A stretch of 64,000 bases of DNA from JAJKIV01 sp036741775 (GTDB lineage: Bacteria > Gemmatimonadota > Gemmatimonadetes > Gemmatimonadales > Gemmatimonadaceae): positions 1-64,000 of the forward strand of contig DAINRQ010000020.1 of NCBI GenBank assembly GCA_036741775.1, written 5' to 3'. The first letter of the stretch is position 1; every line of letters begins with the position of its first letter. Below are positions 41,858-50,955 of this stretch, piece after piece. The position numbers were made by a program, and so were the translations under genes. A model generated the notes under the pieces. That model was given only the letters and a program-made list of their open reading frames with translations, was not told the origin of the DNA and searched no databases.

Positions 41858-44800
41858 ATGCGCGATCGAGTACGAATGCAGCGGAAGCGGGCGCACACCC
41901 GCGAGGAGCAGCAGGCCGACCTCGCCTCGACGGCCGGGGTGTCCGAACGACCAAGCAGCGCGATGGTCGGCGGACGAACGGGGGTGCTCGACTCGATCGT
42001 CGCGGAAGCGTCGCGCGCGACGCAATCGGCCCCCACCGCCGCCCTCGGCTCCACCGCAGTCGCGGAGATCGTCGAGGGAACCATCGCACAGGTGATAGGT
42101 CGCGCCGCCGACGAGACGCCCGGTTACAGCTATTCCGATCTGGACATCTTTCCGCGCGAGGAAGCCCAGGACGACGACGGTGCCTCCGGTGCCCACTCGC
42201 TCTCACATTCGCGTCGATCGGGCGGGTTCGATGATTCGATCGTCTCGTCTGCCGTGGCCGACAGCAGCGAGGCCGCTGACACCGACGGGGAAGAACCGGA
42301 GAGCGCCGCTGCCGAGGCGGTCGCGGTCGAAGTGGCCGACGAGAAGAAGTCGGCGCCCTCCGCGGCACGCGCGAGGACGACCGCGGCGCCCGCGCCCCCG
42401 CCCCCAACGGAGAAACCGGCAGGTGAAACGTCGGCCGGCCGCGAAGTGGAGAGCATCCGCACGCGCGCATCGACCGCCAGCGACCCGGGCGTCGCGCTCG
42501 ACGACGCGGTCAGCGGCATCTCTGCCATCGAGCAGGACGTTGAGCGAGTCGGTACCAGTAACGACACAACCGCCAGCGATGGCGAGGCGACCCGTGAGGA
42601 GATCGGCGCAGCGAGCGAGGATGAGATCGCGAGCGACGCGATCGCGGATCGGGCTAGTGTCGATACCGAACCGATAGGCACGGACGCGATCGCATCGCCA
42701 GACATCGATGATGTCGAAGTCGTCGAGCTCGAAGGCGTTGCGCGTGTCGACGCCGAACGGGGCGAAGGAGAAGGCGGAGGAGCAGAGGGGGGCGAAAGAG
42801 GCGGGAAGGCAGGCAAGGCTGGTGGCCAAGCGAAAGGGGGCAAAGGAAAAGGCGGCGGCAGCGCGGGTAAGGGTGGAGCCGCGGGAAAGGCCGCGGGTGC
42901 CGGTGGTGCTGCAGGCGGCGGAGGTCGCGGCGGCGGCCGTGGCGCCGCAGCAGGCCGAGGCGGGGGTGAGCTCGAAGGCCCATCGGCGATGGGTGGCGCC
43001 GGCGCGGCGGACGTCGCCGCGCTTCCGACTTCGTCGGTGGCGTTGATCGATGAGGAGCTCGTCGAACATCAACGATGGGGGGGCGCGCAGGGAGCGGTCG
43101 GAGAAGCGGGGTCGTTGGAGCGCGCCGCGTTCGTTGCCGATACCGCCGGAGGTGCAGCGCTCAGCGGGCTCGCGTCAGGCGCCGCAATGGGGTTGGGCAT
43201 CGGTCTCGCCGTCCGCGCCACGAAGTTCATCCCGGGACTCGGCGGCGCGATCGGCGGCGCGATGGCGCTGCACGGGCTCTCGCAGAAGTTCGAGAACTGG
43301 GACCAGACGGCCGCGACCATCAGTCGGTTCGGCGAGGGGAACTCCACGTACGAAACGCTCGCGAACAGCATCGCGTCCGTCGCGGAGGTCATCGACATCG
43401 TCTCGAACGTACTCAACGCGATCAACGGCGTGGTGGGCGTGCTGACGATGATCTGCTACGGCATCACCGCGGCTGGTGCGATCGCGACGGTCGCGACGTT
43501 AGGCGCCGCCGCGCCGGTGCTCGCCGCCGCCGCGGAGATGTCCGTCGTGTTGACCGAGATCGAGACCGCGATCACGGCGGTGACGACGGTTCTCGACGTC
43601 ATCAACGCCGCGGTGCTGCAGCCGGCCGTCCTGCTCTTCCGGGCGATGCACACGTTTACGTCGGAGGCCGACCCGCGCGAGGTCGAGGCGTCGGGCGGGC
43701 AGATCGCGCAGGCGGCCGCCGCCTGGGGCGGGACGCTCGGCGCGAAGGCAGGTGGCGCGTTGGCGGATATCGGGAGTGGCGCTGGCTCGCGCGCGGACGA
43801 CGAGAACTCGGCCACGCAGCGTGCGGCGTCTGCCGACGCCGACGCGAACGCGCCGCCGCCGAGTGGTGGCGCTGGTGCCGCGGGTCCTGATGGACCGGCG
43901 GTGCATTTCGAGGCGCCGCCGGGCGCTGCGGCAGTCGACCCGCACGCGCCGACGAACCTCGACATCCCGGCCGCACACGCGGACACGGTTCCCATGCCTG
44001 CGGTCGGCGGCGCCGCGGTGGACGTCAACGCTCCGACGAACCTCGACACTCCCGCGGCGCATGCGGATACGGTGCCGATGGCCGTTCCCGGTGGCGGACG
44101 GCCCGATGTCGACGCGCACGCCCCGACGAATGTCGACACTCCGGCTGCTCACGCCGATACCGTCCCGATGGCTGCATCCGAGCCAGGGGTCTCTCCGCTC
44201 GCGAGTACCGGCGAGATGCCGGCGGCGGGGGTGTCGCCGATGGCTCGTTCGGTCGAGACGCCGGTGGCTGGAGGGGTCGACCCGTTCGGGCGCACGGCCG
44301 TGGACCCGTTGGGGCAGACCGCCCCTCAGCCCGTGGCGGATGCTGCCCCGAGTCCTGTCGATCCCTTCGGGCGTACCGAGGTCGATCCGCTCGGCCGGAC
44401 GGCACCGCAGGACGCCGCGGATGGCGGTGGCGCGACGCCTAACGACGGTGCGCCGGCCGGCGCGGTGGAGCCGCCGCCGAACGCCCAGCTCGGCGGCGTC
44501 GAGGGGTGGCCGCCGCACGACCCGTATCCGGGCGATCATGCGCCGATGCTGGACCGCCTCGCGTGGGGGGCTCGCCAGTATGAACCGGGTGGGCAATGGC
44601 ACTCGGAGCCGCTGCCTCCGCCCGCCCCGCGGCCGGCTGCGCCGGAACCTGTGCCACAGGTGGGACCCCCACGGAATCCGGTCATCGAGATGACTCCGGT
44701 GAATCCGGCGGATGTGTATCCCGGCGCCCCGCAGCCGCCGGGGTTCCGGGCCGGCCCGGTGGGGTCGTTAGGCGGTCCGGACGGAGCGCCGGCCTCCGGC

Positions 44801-47800
44801 ACGTCCGCCCCGGCACCGGCGGGGCCGCGCAACCCCGTGATGGAGATGACCCCGGTAAACCCGGCCGACGTCCATCCGGGCGCGCCGCAGCCGCCGCATT
44901 TCCAGGCGGGGCCAGTCGGGTCGCTGGACCTGCCGCCGGCGACGTCGCTGCCCGCGACACTCCCGGGAGGGGTCGACGGTCCCGCCGCGCACGCGCCCAC
45001 GAATCTCGATGTCCCGGCGGCGCATGCGCCGACGAACCTGGATATCCCGGAGGCGCACGCGCCGACCGAGCGAATCCCGGTCATCGAGTCCGACACGCCG
45101 ACGCTCCAAGGACTCGGGCCATCGCCTAACGCAGCGGCGGGTGCGGATGCCGAACCCGTGCAGGCCGGGCACACGCTTCCCGGGATCGGCCCCGCGCCGG
45201 ATGCAGCCCCGCCGTCGTCCCATGATGGCGGCGGCGGTGGTAGCGAATCTCCGCCGCCCGGAGGGCATGGTGGCTCCGGCGACGGCGGTGGACCGGCGAA
45301 CCCCTTCGCGAATCTCACGGACGCGGAGATCGAGGCGGGGCTCGACGCACCGGGACATTCCGACCTGATCCTGACTGCGCCCGCGCCAGCGGCGCCGACA
45401 CGATTCAGTGATGCGTCGGAGGCCGAAATCGAGGCTGTGATCGACCGAGGGGTCCGTCAGGCCGAGCGGCGAGGCACGGTAGAGGGACAGCGGGCAAACC
45501 TGTCCGACGACTTCCGAAACTTGACACCCGCGGAGGAGGCTGCTCTGCTCAGTGACCCCGGTACGGTTCGACCGCGACAAGCACCAGACCAGCCCGGGCC
45601 AGGCGGATCGAGGCACAACATCAGTAACGGGATGATGGTGGACGAGGTCACGATCCGCGCGCAATCGGGAAGACCGGGCGAGACGGGTGACGTGCCGACC
45701 GTGATCCGGATTCACACGGCAGATCCGGATCCGGATCTGCCAGCAACGTCCAATTCGGCGAGTGGTAATACGGTCACGATTACGCAGGGGAACCAAGGTG
45801 CACGCGGCCAGGGCGTGCGCATGGTTCCCACGGTTGATGCCGACGGCAACCCGGTCCAGACATGGCATCCGACGGCGACGGCATCCGACGACGTGATGAA
45901 CGCGTCGCACATCCCGATTCACCGTGATCCGCCGCCTGCGGGCGGATTGCCGCCGCAAACGGGGGGCACGCTCCCCGGCGTCGGCCCCGACGCGCCTAAC
46001 GGTTCGACGAGCTCGAGCAGCGGCGGTGCACGGGAACCCTCCGTCATCGTCGACGAGGCCGCCCTTGGCCTGCCGCCCGGTTCCGTCGTGACGACCGAGC
46101 CTTCGATGCCGCGCCCCACCGCGAGTGGTCCCCAGACCGATGTCGACTGGAGCCACATGCGCGTCGAGTACGATCGCGACCCCGCGGGGAACATCACTGG
46201 GTCGCGACTCGTGTACGACCACAACGGAAAGTCGTATCCTGTAGACTTCAACCCGCAGGTGAACTCGTTCGACCCATCGGCGCCACCAGGGCCAGGGCCA
46301 TTCGCGGGCCAGGTGGGGATGCCTGACTACCGGCACGCGCCCACCACACTCGCGGACGGGACCGTCGTGCAACACCCGCCGGAGTTCAAGCCCGAAGCGT
46401 ACATCACGACGACGCCCGCGGAGGGCGGGTTCGGGGTGCGCGTCGGTCCGGGTGGCGCGTGGATGGATCACACGTTCCGGACGCAGGCCGAGGCCGACGC
46501 GTACATGCGCACGGTGGCGCACGGCGACCCCGCCACGGGGACGCCGGCCAGCACGCGCGAAGACATTCGCGACCGGTCGGCCTTGCCGGTGGGATGGGCA
46601 CCGGACGCGTCAGGCAAGGTATGGCCGGGAAATCCAGTCGACCGCATCGGCGTGCACCCGCTGCCGCCACACATGCCGCAGATCTTCTCGCAGGTGGCAC
46701 CACAGCCCGAAGGCGACCCGAGCATCGCTCCCGGTAGAGTCTATCCGGGTGGCGGGCCGCAGGTTCAGATCCCGAAGGGGATCGTTCATCCGGGAAGCGT
46801 CCCGGTGGCGAGTGAGCCGATCCGGAGTCGTGGATCTACCCCGCCCGCAGGCGGCGCCGCTCCACCCGGGATGGCTGCTCGTCCGGCGGGCGCGCCGGCG
46901 GTATCTCGCACTCCTCCGGTTTCGAGCGCCGGTCCAGCAGCGGGCTTGCGCCCGTTAGGCGGCGTCGGTGGCCTGCAGAGCCTCGCATCGGAATCCGCAC
47001 GATCGCGCGCGACCCAGGGACCGCCGGCGGCTGCGCCTTCGACGGCCGAGCAGGTTGGCCAGCTCTTTCTGCCGCAGGTGTTCGGACCTGACGGGCAGCC
47101 ACAGACTCCGGAGCAGCGCGCCGCGGCGCATAACGCGCACTTCACCGGCGACAACGGGGCGCCCGAGGGTGTGGAGCGCGTGAATCCCGAGTACCCCGAG
47201 CCGCCGGGGACTCCGCAGCAGCTTGCACAGATCCAGACCGAGATCGCGAACCTGCTCGCGGCGCGCGCGCGGACCGAGCGCGCGGAGCGCAACATGGCGG
47301 CGCAGGAAGCGAAGCATCGCGCCGGGGAAGCGCCGGTACAGCAGGCCATCGACGACACGAGTGCCGGCGTGTCGGCGAGCCGGGCGCACGAGCAATCCGT
47401 GGCGCGTCGTGCCCAGGCGAATCAGGAACAGCAGCAGCGGCAGCAGCAGGGCGCCGGCCTCGTGTCCGGGTATCCGAGCCGCGCCGCGGGACTCACAGCC
47501 ATCACGTTGCCACTCGCCGTATTCGAGGGCTTCACCCGCTTCGCCTCTATTCTCCCCGGCGATGCCGGCGATGCGATGGCACGCATGAACGCCGATGCAC
47601 GCCGCCTCCAGGATGCGTTCGCACAGATGGCGGCAACGATGCTGACGCAGGAGGAGACGCAGCCCGCTCGTCAGGCGGAACTGCAGGGCGACCAGCAACG
47701 GTTACAGACGACCGACGCGCAGGCGGCCGACTCCAGCACGCAACTCGTCGAAGCGTCACAGGGAGCGAAGGAGTTGCAACGCGCGAATCAAGAGAAGTTG

Positions 47801-48010
47801 AGCGATGCGACTCAGGCGAAACAGGAGGCGGCACAGCAGAAGGCCGAGCTCGGTGACGCGGCCACGCAAAAACAGGAGCAGGCACAGACATTGAGCACGC
47901 AGCTCGAGGCGTGGGCACCGGCGCACAAGGGCGCACGTGACACCGCCGTTCAGGAAACCGAACAACGCCTTCAGCAGGAAGGCTACGTCGTCCTGCCGAG
48001 GAACTCATGA
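41858..48010 (+). CDS. Giant repetitive eCIS-associated protein (about 2050 residues), possible cargo/effector
   Basis: Not a named family. From ATG 41858 (the frame is open further up, inside the ATPase gene): an acidic region (about 40-300), a Gly/Lys-rich stretch (about 302-372), a long hydrophobic segment (about 425-607, including KFIPGLGGAIGGAMALHG, WDQTAATISRFGEGNSTYE, NAINGVVGVLTMICYGITAAG), a repeat region with HAPTNLDxPAAHADTVPM (about 694-768 and 1045-1072), DPFGRT (808-850) and RNPVxEMTPVNPADVxPGA (938-1024). A mixed alpha/beta part (about 1480-1650: MDHTFRTQAEADAYMRTV, WPGNPVDRIGVHPLPPHM, YPGGGPQVQIP) has the look of a toxin domain. It ends in a Gln-rich coiled coil (1780-2050). 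The hydrophobic part resembles what I recall in large eCIS-linked proteins. Cargo, effector or tape role is inferred. Confidence 0.8.
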   Translation: MRDRVRMQRKRAHTREEQQADLASTAGVSERPSSAMVGGRTGVLDSIVAEASRATQSAPTAALGSTAVAEIVEGTIAQVIGRAADETPGYSYSDLDIFPREEAQDDDGASGAHSLSHSRRSGGFDDSIVSSAVADSSEAADTDGEEPESAAAEAVAVEVADEKKSAPSAARARTTAAPAPPPPTEKPAGETSAGREVESIRTRASTASDPGVALDDAVSGISAIEQDVERVGTSNDTTASDGEATREEIGAASEDEIASDAIADRASVDTEPIGTDAIASPDIDDVEVVELEGVARVDAERGEGEGGGAEGGERGGKAGKAGGQAKGGKGKGGGSAGKGGAAGKAAGAGGAAGGGGRGGGRGAAAGRGGGELEGPSAMGGAGAADVAALPTSSVALIDEELVEHQRWGGAQGAVGEAGSLERAAFVADTAGGAALSGLASGAAMGLGIGLAVRATKFIPGLGGAIGGAMALHGLSQKFENWDQTAATISRFGEGNSTYETLANSIASVAEVIDIVSNVLNAINGVVGVLTMICYGITAAGAIATVATLGAAAPVLAAAAEMSVVLTEIETAITAVTTVLDVINAAVLQPAVLLFRAMHTFTSEADPREVEASGGQIAQAAAAWGGTLGAKAGGALADIGSGAGSRADDENSATQRAASADADANAPPPSGGAGAAGPDGPAVHFEAPPGAAAVDPHAPTNLDIPAAHADTVPMPAVGGAAVDVNAPTNLDTPAAHADTVPMAVPGGGRPDVDAHAPTNVDTPAAHADTVPMAASEPGVSPLASTGEMPAAGVSPMARSVETPVAGGVDPFGRTAVDPLGQTAPQPVADAAPSPVDPFGRTEVDPLGRTAPQDAADGGGATPNDGAPAGAVEPPPNAQLGGVEGWPPHDPYPGDHAPMLDRLAWGARQYEPGGQWHSEPLPPPAPRPAAPEPVPQVGPPRNPVIEMTPVNPADVYPGAPQPPGFRAGPVGSLGGPDGAPASGTSAPAPAGPRNPVMEMTPVNPADVHPGAPQPPHFQAGPVGSLDLPPATSLPATLPGGVDGPAAHAPTNLDVPAAHAPTNLDIPEAHAPTERIPVIESDTPTLQGLGPSPNAAAGADAEPVQAGHTLPGIGPAPDAAPPSSHDGGGGGSESPPPGGHGGSGDGGGPANPFANLTDAEIEAGLDAPGHSDLILTAPAPAAPTRFSDASEAEIEAVIDRGVRQAERRGTVEGQRANLSDDFRNLTPAEEAALLSDPGTVRPRQAPDQPGPGGSRHNISNGMMVDEVTIRAQSGRPGETGDVPTVIRIHTADPDPDLPATSNSASGNTVTITQGNQGARGQGVRMVPTVDADGNPVQTWHPTATASDDVMNASHIPIHRDPPPAGGLPPQTGGTLPGVGPDAPNGSTSSSSGGAREPSVIVDEAALGLPPGSVVTTEPSMPRPTASGPQTDVDWSHMRVEYDRDPAGNITGSRLVYDHNGKSYPVDFNPQVNSFDPSAPPGPGPFAGQVGMPDYRHAPTTLADGTVVQHPPEFKPEAYITTTPAEGGFGVRVGPGGAWMDHTFRTQAEADAYMRTVAHGDPATGTPASTREDIRDRSALPVGWAPDASGKVWPGNPVDRIGVHPLPPHMPQIFSQVAPQPEGDPSIAPGRVYPGGGPQVQIPKGIVHPGSVPVASEPIRSRGSTPPAGGAAPPGMAARPAGAPAVSRTPPVSSAGPAAGLRPLGGVGGLQSLASESARSRATQGPPAAAPSTAEQVGQLFLPQVFGPDGQPQTPEQRAAAHNAHFTGDNGAPEGVERVNPEYPEPPGTPQQLAQIQTEIANLLAARARTERAERNMAAQEAKHRAGEAPVQQAIDDTSAGVSASRAHEQSVARRAQANQEQQQRQQQGAGLVSGYPSRAAGLTAITLPLAVFEGFTRFASILPGDAGDAMARMNADARRLQDAFAQMAATMLTQEETQPARQAELQGDQQRLQTTDAQAADSSTQLVEASQGAKELQRANQEKLSDATQAKQEAAQQKAELGDAATQKQEQAQTLSTQLEAWAPAHKGARDTAVQETEQRLQQEGYVVLPRNS

Positions 48011-49035
48011 CGAACGCCGCGGTCGACGCCGAGCGCGCTCTCTCGACGGCCCGGGAGCGCGGCGATCCCGATGCGCTCGCCGAAGCTCTGGCTGTCCATG
48101 CGAATACGCTCGTGCAGACGGGCCAGCTGACGAAGGCACGCGAGGAGATCGACGAGGTGGCCGCGATTCATCGCGAGCGCGGTCGTCATGACGATGAAGC
48201 TCGCTACACGACGCTCGCCGCGACTGTGAGCCGGTTGAGTGGAGATCTGGAGGGCGCGAAGGAGCGCGCGACACGCGTGCTCGACCTGGCACCGTCTGGG
48301 TCGGACTTGGTTGCAGCGGCGACGTCCGAGCTCGTAGATGTCGCACTCGCTGAGCAGCGTCCGGACGAAGTCGCGTCGCTCACGGAGCGTGTGCTCACCT
48401 CGGCGACGACGGGACTCGCCGCGACTGTCCGCGCGTCGCTGTTGCGCAAGCGCGCGGCCGCGCTCGCGTCGATGGGTCGTGTCGACGAAGCGGTCACGGA
48501 CCTGACCGACGCACTCACGCAACTGCAGCAGGCCGGCGAAGGGGCCGCGGCCCGACGCACGATGGTCGAGCTCGCGACGCTGCTTCAACAGCGCAATGTG
48601 GAGGCGGCCGAGCGCGTACGTGAGAAGGCCATGTCCGACGCGCGCGAGGCCAACGACCAGGCGGTGGTCGCGGACCTGCGTCTGCTCGAGACCACGGCGG
48701 CGGTCACGCGGGGGGATGTGGAGGGAGCGTTGGCGGCGGCGCGGGAGGCGCGGGATGCCGCGCTGGCCGGCGTATCGCCGGTGGCGTATACGAGCGCTGC
48801 CGCGACGATCTCGCGCCTGGCCGACACGCAGGGTGACCGCGTCGGGGCGTACGAGGCGCTGGCGGTTGGATGGGTGACGTTGCGGGATCTCATGGGCGAT
48901 GCGCTCGCGCGGCGCACGTTCGAGCCGGCGTTGCTCGCGCTTCGATCACGATGGGGTGAGACCGCGTTCGACGCGGTGAAGGCGGAATACGAGGCGCGTC
49001 GGCGGAGCGAGCTCTCCCGTTCGCGATCTCGCTGA
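48007..49035 (+). CDS. TPR-repeat protein following the giant eCIS protein
   Basis: A 342-residue all-helical protein made of about seven TPR-like pairs (ALAEALAVHANTLVQTGQLTKAREEIDEVAAIH, LLRKRAAALASMGRVDEAVTDLTDALTQL, VALAEQRPDEVASLTERVL) with a basic tail (RRRSELSRSRSR). Its ATGA start overlaps the stop of the giant protein, so the two are made together. It is a good candidate chaperone or loading adaptor for the giant protein, by context only. It closes the first eCIS module. Confidence 0.8.
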   Translation: MTNAAVDAERALSTARERGDPDALAEALAVHANTLVQTGQLTKAREEIDEVAAIHRERGRHDDEARYTTLAATVSRLSGDLEGAKERATRVLDLAPSGSDLVAAATSELVDVALAEQRPDEVASLTERVLTSATTGLAATVRASLLRKRAAALASMGRVDEAVTDLTDALTQLQQAGEGAAARRTMVELATLLQQRNVEAAERVREKAMSDAREANDQAVVADLRLLETTAAVTRGDVEGALAAAREARDAALAGVSPVAYTSAAATISRLADTQGDRVGAYEALAVGWVTLRDLMGDALARRTFEPALLALRSRWGETAFDAVKAEYEARRRSELSRSRSR

Positions 49036-49110
49036 GCGTGTTGCCGGCCTCGCACATCGCTGCGTCGAGTGCCTGACGCGGGGTGGGTGGTGCGTTACGC
49101 ACTTCGTGCG

Positions 49111-49176
49111 CTGACCGGTATCCGGTGCATCATGGCGACTTTCCGTCGTTGACGTCGCGTCCGGGCAGCCTATACT
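49111..49176 (+). promoter_or_regulatory. eCIS promoter P2 with the same operator block as P1
   Basis: TTGACG at 49149-49154, 16-base spacer, TATACT at 49171-49176. The upstream 49111-49148 matches 39500-39537 with only a few mismatches and identical distance to the -35. The inverted repeat ACCGG-TAT-CCGGT at 49114-49126 is perfect here. Its centre is about 63 bases before the expected start. Confidence 0.82.
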
Positions 49177-49244
49177 GGCAAAGCATCGATGTGCATAACG
49201 CGGCGTCGCCGAACGTGACGTCGCGCGTGTAGCCATCTCGGTGT

Positions 49245-49280
49245 GCGGTCGTGACTGGGTGGATCGCAGGTCACGACCGC
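49245..49280 (+). other. Perfect 11-bp hairpin in the P2 leader
   Basis: GCGGTCGTGAC (49245-49255) pairs exactly with GTCACGACCGC (49270-49280) over a 14-base loop. No U-run follows, so it is not a classic terminator. A regulatory stem or a protein-binding dyad is possible. Confidence 0.55.
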
Positions 49281-49515
49281 GGGGTCGACGATTGCCTCGC
49301 GGAGGGGTCGCCTCGGGCGTCGTTGCATCGACATAACCGCTCTGGCGTGCAGGGCTCCGGCTCTGGACGCGCGAGAATGGTTTCGAGCAACAACTGCGGC
49401 ATCGCGTGCGCGTTAGGTCGGCGTCGCCGCGATGCGCGGAGTCGAACGAGAGCGATCGACGCCTTGCCACCGGCGGGTCGGTCGTGCATGGGCGTTCCGG
49501 TGTGGGGTGCGTGCG

Positions 49516-50106
49516 ATGAGTAGCGCGCTGGCGCTGGCGTCGGTGACGGCAGTCTTGAAGCATGTACTGGAGAACGGTCTCGCGAAGGCCGGCGTGACGA
49601 GCGAGATCGGCGCCGACACGGCGGTGTCTGCCATGTCGCCCGATCGCATCACCGCGGGCTCCGACGAGAAGGCCCAGCTCAATCTCTTCCTGTACCTCGT
49701 CACGGCGAACACTTCGCTCCGGCCAGGGCTCGGTGGCACGTCGCGCCCGCTCGCGCTCGATCTGCACTACTTGCTCAGCGCATACGGCGCGCAGGACTTC
49801 CAGGCCGAGATCCTGCTCGGCCACGCGCTCCAGCTCCTGCATGGGACGCCCGTGCTCGATCGCGAGCGCATCCGCCGCACGATCTCGTCGCTCTCGCACG
49901 GGACGAAGGCGCGGGTCGTCCCGCCCACACTCGCCGCGCTCGCCGCGTCCGACGTAGCCGATCGCGTCGAACGGATCGAGATCACGCCCGCGTTCCTCCC
50001 CGGCGACGAGATGTCGAAGCTCTGGTCGGCCATGCAGGCCAAGTATCGGCCCTCGGCGGCGTATCGCGTCTCCGCCGTGATGATCGACGGAGGTGCCGGC
50101 GCCTGA
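49516..50106 (+). CDS. DUF4255 protein 1 (Pvc16-type tail terminator/cap)
   Basis: A 196-residue protein: ALASVTAVLKHVLENGLAKA, QLNLFLYLVTANTSLRPGL, PLALDLHYLLSAYGAQDFQAEILLGHALQLLHGTPVL, VERIEITPAFLPGDEMSKLWSAMQAKYRPSAAYRVSAVMID. This is the DUF4255/Pvc16 N-terminal fold, which caps the distal end of the tube-sheath. The protein begins the structural module directly after promoter P2. The paralogue downstream is the second copy. Confidence 0.9.
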   Translation: MSSALALASVTAVLKHVLENGLAKAGVTSEIGADTAVSAMSPDRITAGSDEKAQLNLFLYLVTANTSLRPGLGGTSRPLALDLHYLLSAYGAQDFQAEILLGHALQLLHGTPVLDRERIRRTISSLSHGTKARVVPPTLAALAASDVADRVERIEITPAFLPGDEMSKLWSAMQAKYRPSAAYRVSAVMIDGGAGA

Positions 50107-50121
50107 CGCGCCGGAGTCACG

Positions 50122-50934
50122 ATGCTGACCGCTCTCCACGCCTCGCTCCGCACCCTGCTCTACGACCGCGGGCTCATCGACCGCGCTGACGTCGACATCC
50201 TGTTCGACGCGCCGGCGAAGGCGTGGATCGGCGCGCGCATGCGGCCGACCATCAGCTTCTTCCTGTACGACCTCGAGGAGAACACCGACCTCCGCAATAC
50301 GGGCATGCAGACGACGCGCGCGAATGGCGTCGGTGTCCACCGCATGCCGCCGCGACGCTTCGACTTGCGGTTCATGGTCAGCGCGATCACGACCGTCGTC
50401 GAGGACGAACACCTGTTGCTCTGGCGCGCGCTCGTGACCCTCATGAAGCACCCGACGCTTCCCGCCGAGCTCGTTCCCGAGCCGGCACGCGTCTACGACG
50501 TACCGGTGGTCACGAAGGTCACGAAGCCTAACGACAGCCCGCGGGTCCTCGACGTCTGGGGCGCGCTGGAAGCGCCGCCGCGCCCCGCCCTGCTTTACAC
50601 GGTCACCCTTCCCGTGGACCTCGACGTGGCCATCCAGGCGCCGCTCGTGCTCACGCGCACCACGCGGTACCTGCGCACGCACGACGGCGCTGCCGCCGAG
50701 CAGAGTGTGGCCGTCGGCGGTGTCGTGCGCGACTCGAAAGGCCGGCCGCTCGCCGGCGCGCGCGTGAGCGCCGACGGCCGCGCGTTCGAGGCGACCACCG
50801 GAAGCGAAGGCGAGTTCGTGCTGCCGGACGTCGACGCCGGGCCCGTGACGTTGCGGGTCTCGCGCGAAGGACGACCGGAGAAACGTGTCACGTTCGACAT
50901 CCCATCCGACCAGTACGAGATCGTGGTCGATTAA
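50122..50934 (+). CDS. DUF4255 protein 2 with C-terminal carboxypeptidase-regulatory-like domain
   Basis: A 270-residue protein 15 bases after the first. Residues 1-185 are DUF4255 (LHASLRTLLYDRGLI, PTISFFLYDLEENTDLR, PRRFDLRFMVSAITTVVEDEHLLLWRALVTLMKHP). Residues about 195-270 form a small beta-sandwich (VGGVVRDSKGRPLAGARVSADGRAFEATTGSEGEFVLPDVDAGPVTLRV) of the carboxypeptidase-regulatory type, a surface-display module. It may be an outer cap variant or anchor point. Confidence 0.88.
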   Translation: MLTALHASLRTLLYDRGLIDRADVDILFDAPAKAWIGARMRPTISFFLYDLEENTDLRNTGMQTTRANGVGVHRMPPRRFDLRFMVSAITTVVEDEHLLLWRALVTLMKHPTLPAELVPEPARVYDVPVVTKVTKPNDSPRVLDVWGALEAPPRPALLYTVTLPVDLDVAIQAPLVLTRTTRYLRTHDGAAAEQSVAVGGVVRDSKGRPLAGARVSADGRAFEATTGSEGEFVLPDVDAGPVTLRVSREGRPEKRVTFDIPSDQYEIVVD

Positions 50935-50955
50935 CCCACCGCGTGAGGAGGTCAC

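Larger units (their letters stand above)
49036..49515 (+). other. Intergenic region with the second eCIS promoter and leader
   Basis: These 480 bases contain promoter P2 and a leader of about 333 bases. An 11-bp perfect stem, GCGGTCGTGAC (49245-49255) with GTCACGACCGC (49270-49280), has a 14-base loop and no following T-run. One GTTAGGT motif lies near 49411. The ATG at 49516 is chosen because its surroundings (GCGATGAGT) match the P1 operon start; a frame back to 49432 is also open. Confidence 0.6.

Noticed and set aside
43936..44175. Repeat region of the giant gene as an assembly artefact
   Set aside because: Units differ at several positions and keep the frame, which fits real protein repeats.
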